This document shows, one piece after another, positions 63,377-64,000 of a stretch of DNA of 64,000 bases. How positions within the stretch are numbered: the stretch's first letter is position 1; each line of letters starts with the position of its first letter. Origin of the DNA: Marsupella aquatica (lineage: Eukaryota > Marchantiophyta); contig OZ316896.1 of NCBI GenBank assembly GCA_973895155.1, forward strand, positions 9,982,001 through 10,046,000, given 5' to 3'. The notes below the pieces were generated by a model. That model was not told where the DNA came from, did not search any database, and saw nothing but the letters and a program-made list of their open reading frames with translations. The position numbers and the translations under genes were made by a program.

Positions 63377-64000
63377 AGTAGGTCAGCCCACTACTCAAAA
63401 CTGGAGATGTGATCAAATTTTTGGGCGGACCTATCTCTTGTGAGTGCTGTCACTTAATTGCTCGATATGAGTTAGCTAAACATTGAACGGTTAGTTTTAT
63501 TTCCTAGCAGGCGTTTCAAACACTTGAGCTGAGTGCTGGTTAATTTGGATAAAGTCCCCGAGTCAATCGCGATCAAAACTTGTCATTCCCGGATTTCATT
63601 AATAAAAATTTGAAGTCACGGTGGAGCATATCGAAGTGAATTTGAACGAGCGTCCATTCTTTTCTGAATCATCGACAAAGGTATGCTACCTTGACGGAGT
63701 CCCCAGCGTTCGTTGCTTTGTACCAGACACAAGATGGCCCTATTTAGCTTATATATATCGTTTCTATCTCTGTACGTCCATAGTTATAGTCAAAGCAAAG
63801 GTTTAATTTAGAGCTTCCAAGGGAACATTACAGAACAACGATAACAACGGGTGCAGATCATTGGATAACAGGTCGGGCAATGGAAATGAGGACAATCATG
63901 GACTGTTGAATATTGTCAACGGGCAGTCTCTAGCTCCTGACCTCATGAGGTGTTTCCGATTATTTTGAATAATTGGGACCAGCCACAGTCGATAAACCTG
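63377..64000. other. Trailing segment, nothing recognised
   Basis: Probable 3' flank of the preceding exons. The short plus-strand frame at 63621-63806 has no features I can name. Confidence 0.5.

Noticed and set aside
1-64000. tRNA, rRNA or organellar gene content
   Set aside because: I looked for tRNA-like and rRNA-like blocks and saw none that I could support by eye; the TCTAGAG motif resembles a pol III A box but lacks a properly spaced B box.

Overview
This window looks like nuclear DNA of a land plant that makes flagellated sperm, i.e. a bryophyte, lycophyte or fern rather than a typical flowering plant. Three things support that: multi-exon genes with GT-AG introns; plant-specific families (a plant receptor-like kinase catalytic domain, and a vacuolar-type acid invertase with the 9-nt mini-exon typical of plant invertases); and a complete 16-exon gene for the axonemal dynein component DNAI7/CASC1/IC97, which is useful only where cilia or flagella are built. 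I cannot name the species.

Layout. 1-5.0 kb: gene-poor and repeat-rich. 6.7-13.2 kb (+): a receptor kinase whose extracellular half matches the animal calcium-channel alpha2delta arrangement (Cache half, inserted VWA, second Cache half), joined through one membrane helix to a plant-type non-RD kinase. This is the most unusual gene in the window. 13.2-17.3 kb: repeats. 17.36-20.19 kb (+): a complete 6-exon GGQ release-factor-like gene, probably for an organelle. 20.2-23.3 kb: no confident gene. 23.34-29.11 kb (-): a complete 7-exon GH32 vacuolar invertase. 29.7-30.4 kb: an 83-bp tandem array, interrupted at its right end by a 5'-truncated L1-like LINE (30.4-33.1 kb, minus) with fragments of array sequence on the far side. 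33.2-40.8 kb: dispersed repeats. 40.83-49.78 kb (+): the DNAI7 gene. 49.8-62.8 kb: no recognised gene, only a few candidate coding stretches and several repeats. 62.85-63.38 kb (+): two short exons that look like the 3' end of an unrecognised gene.

The genes are independent eukaryotic transcription units and I see no functional cluster. Splice phases were followed by hand. They close exactly for the release-factor gene (354 aa), the invertase (653 aa) and DNAI7 (665 aa). In the kinase gene the join between exon 9 (about 9690) and the transmembrane-kinase exon (about 11612) is unresolved. Repeats are mostly non-coding: several short tandem duplications and at least two dispersed families, one of which lies inside the large invertase intron.
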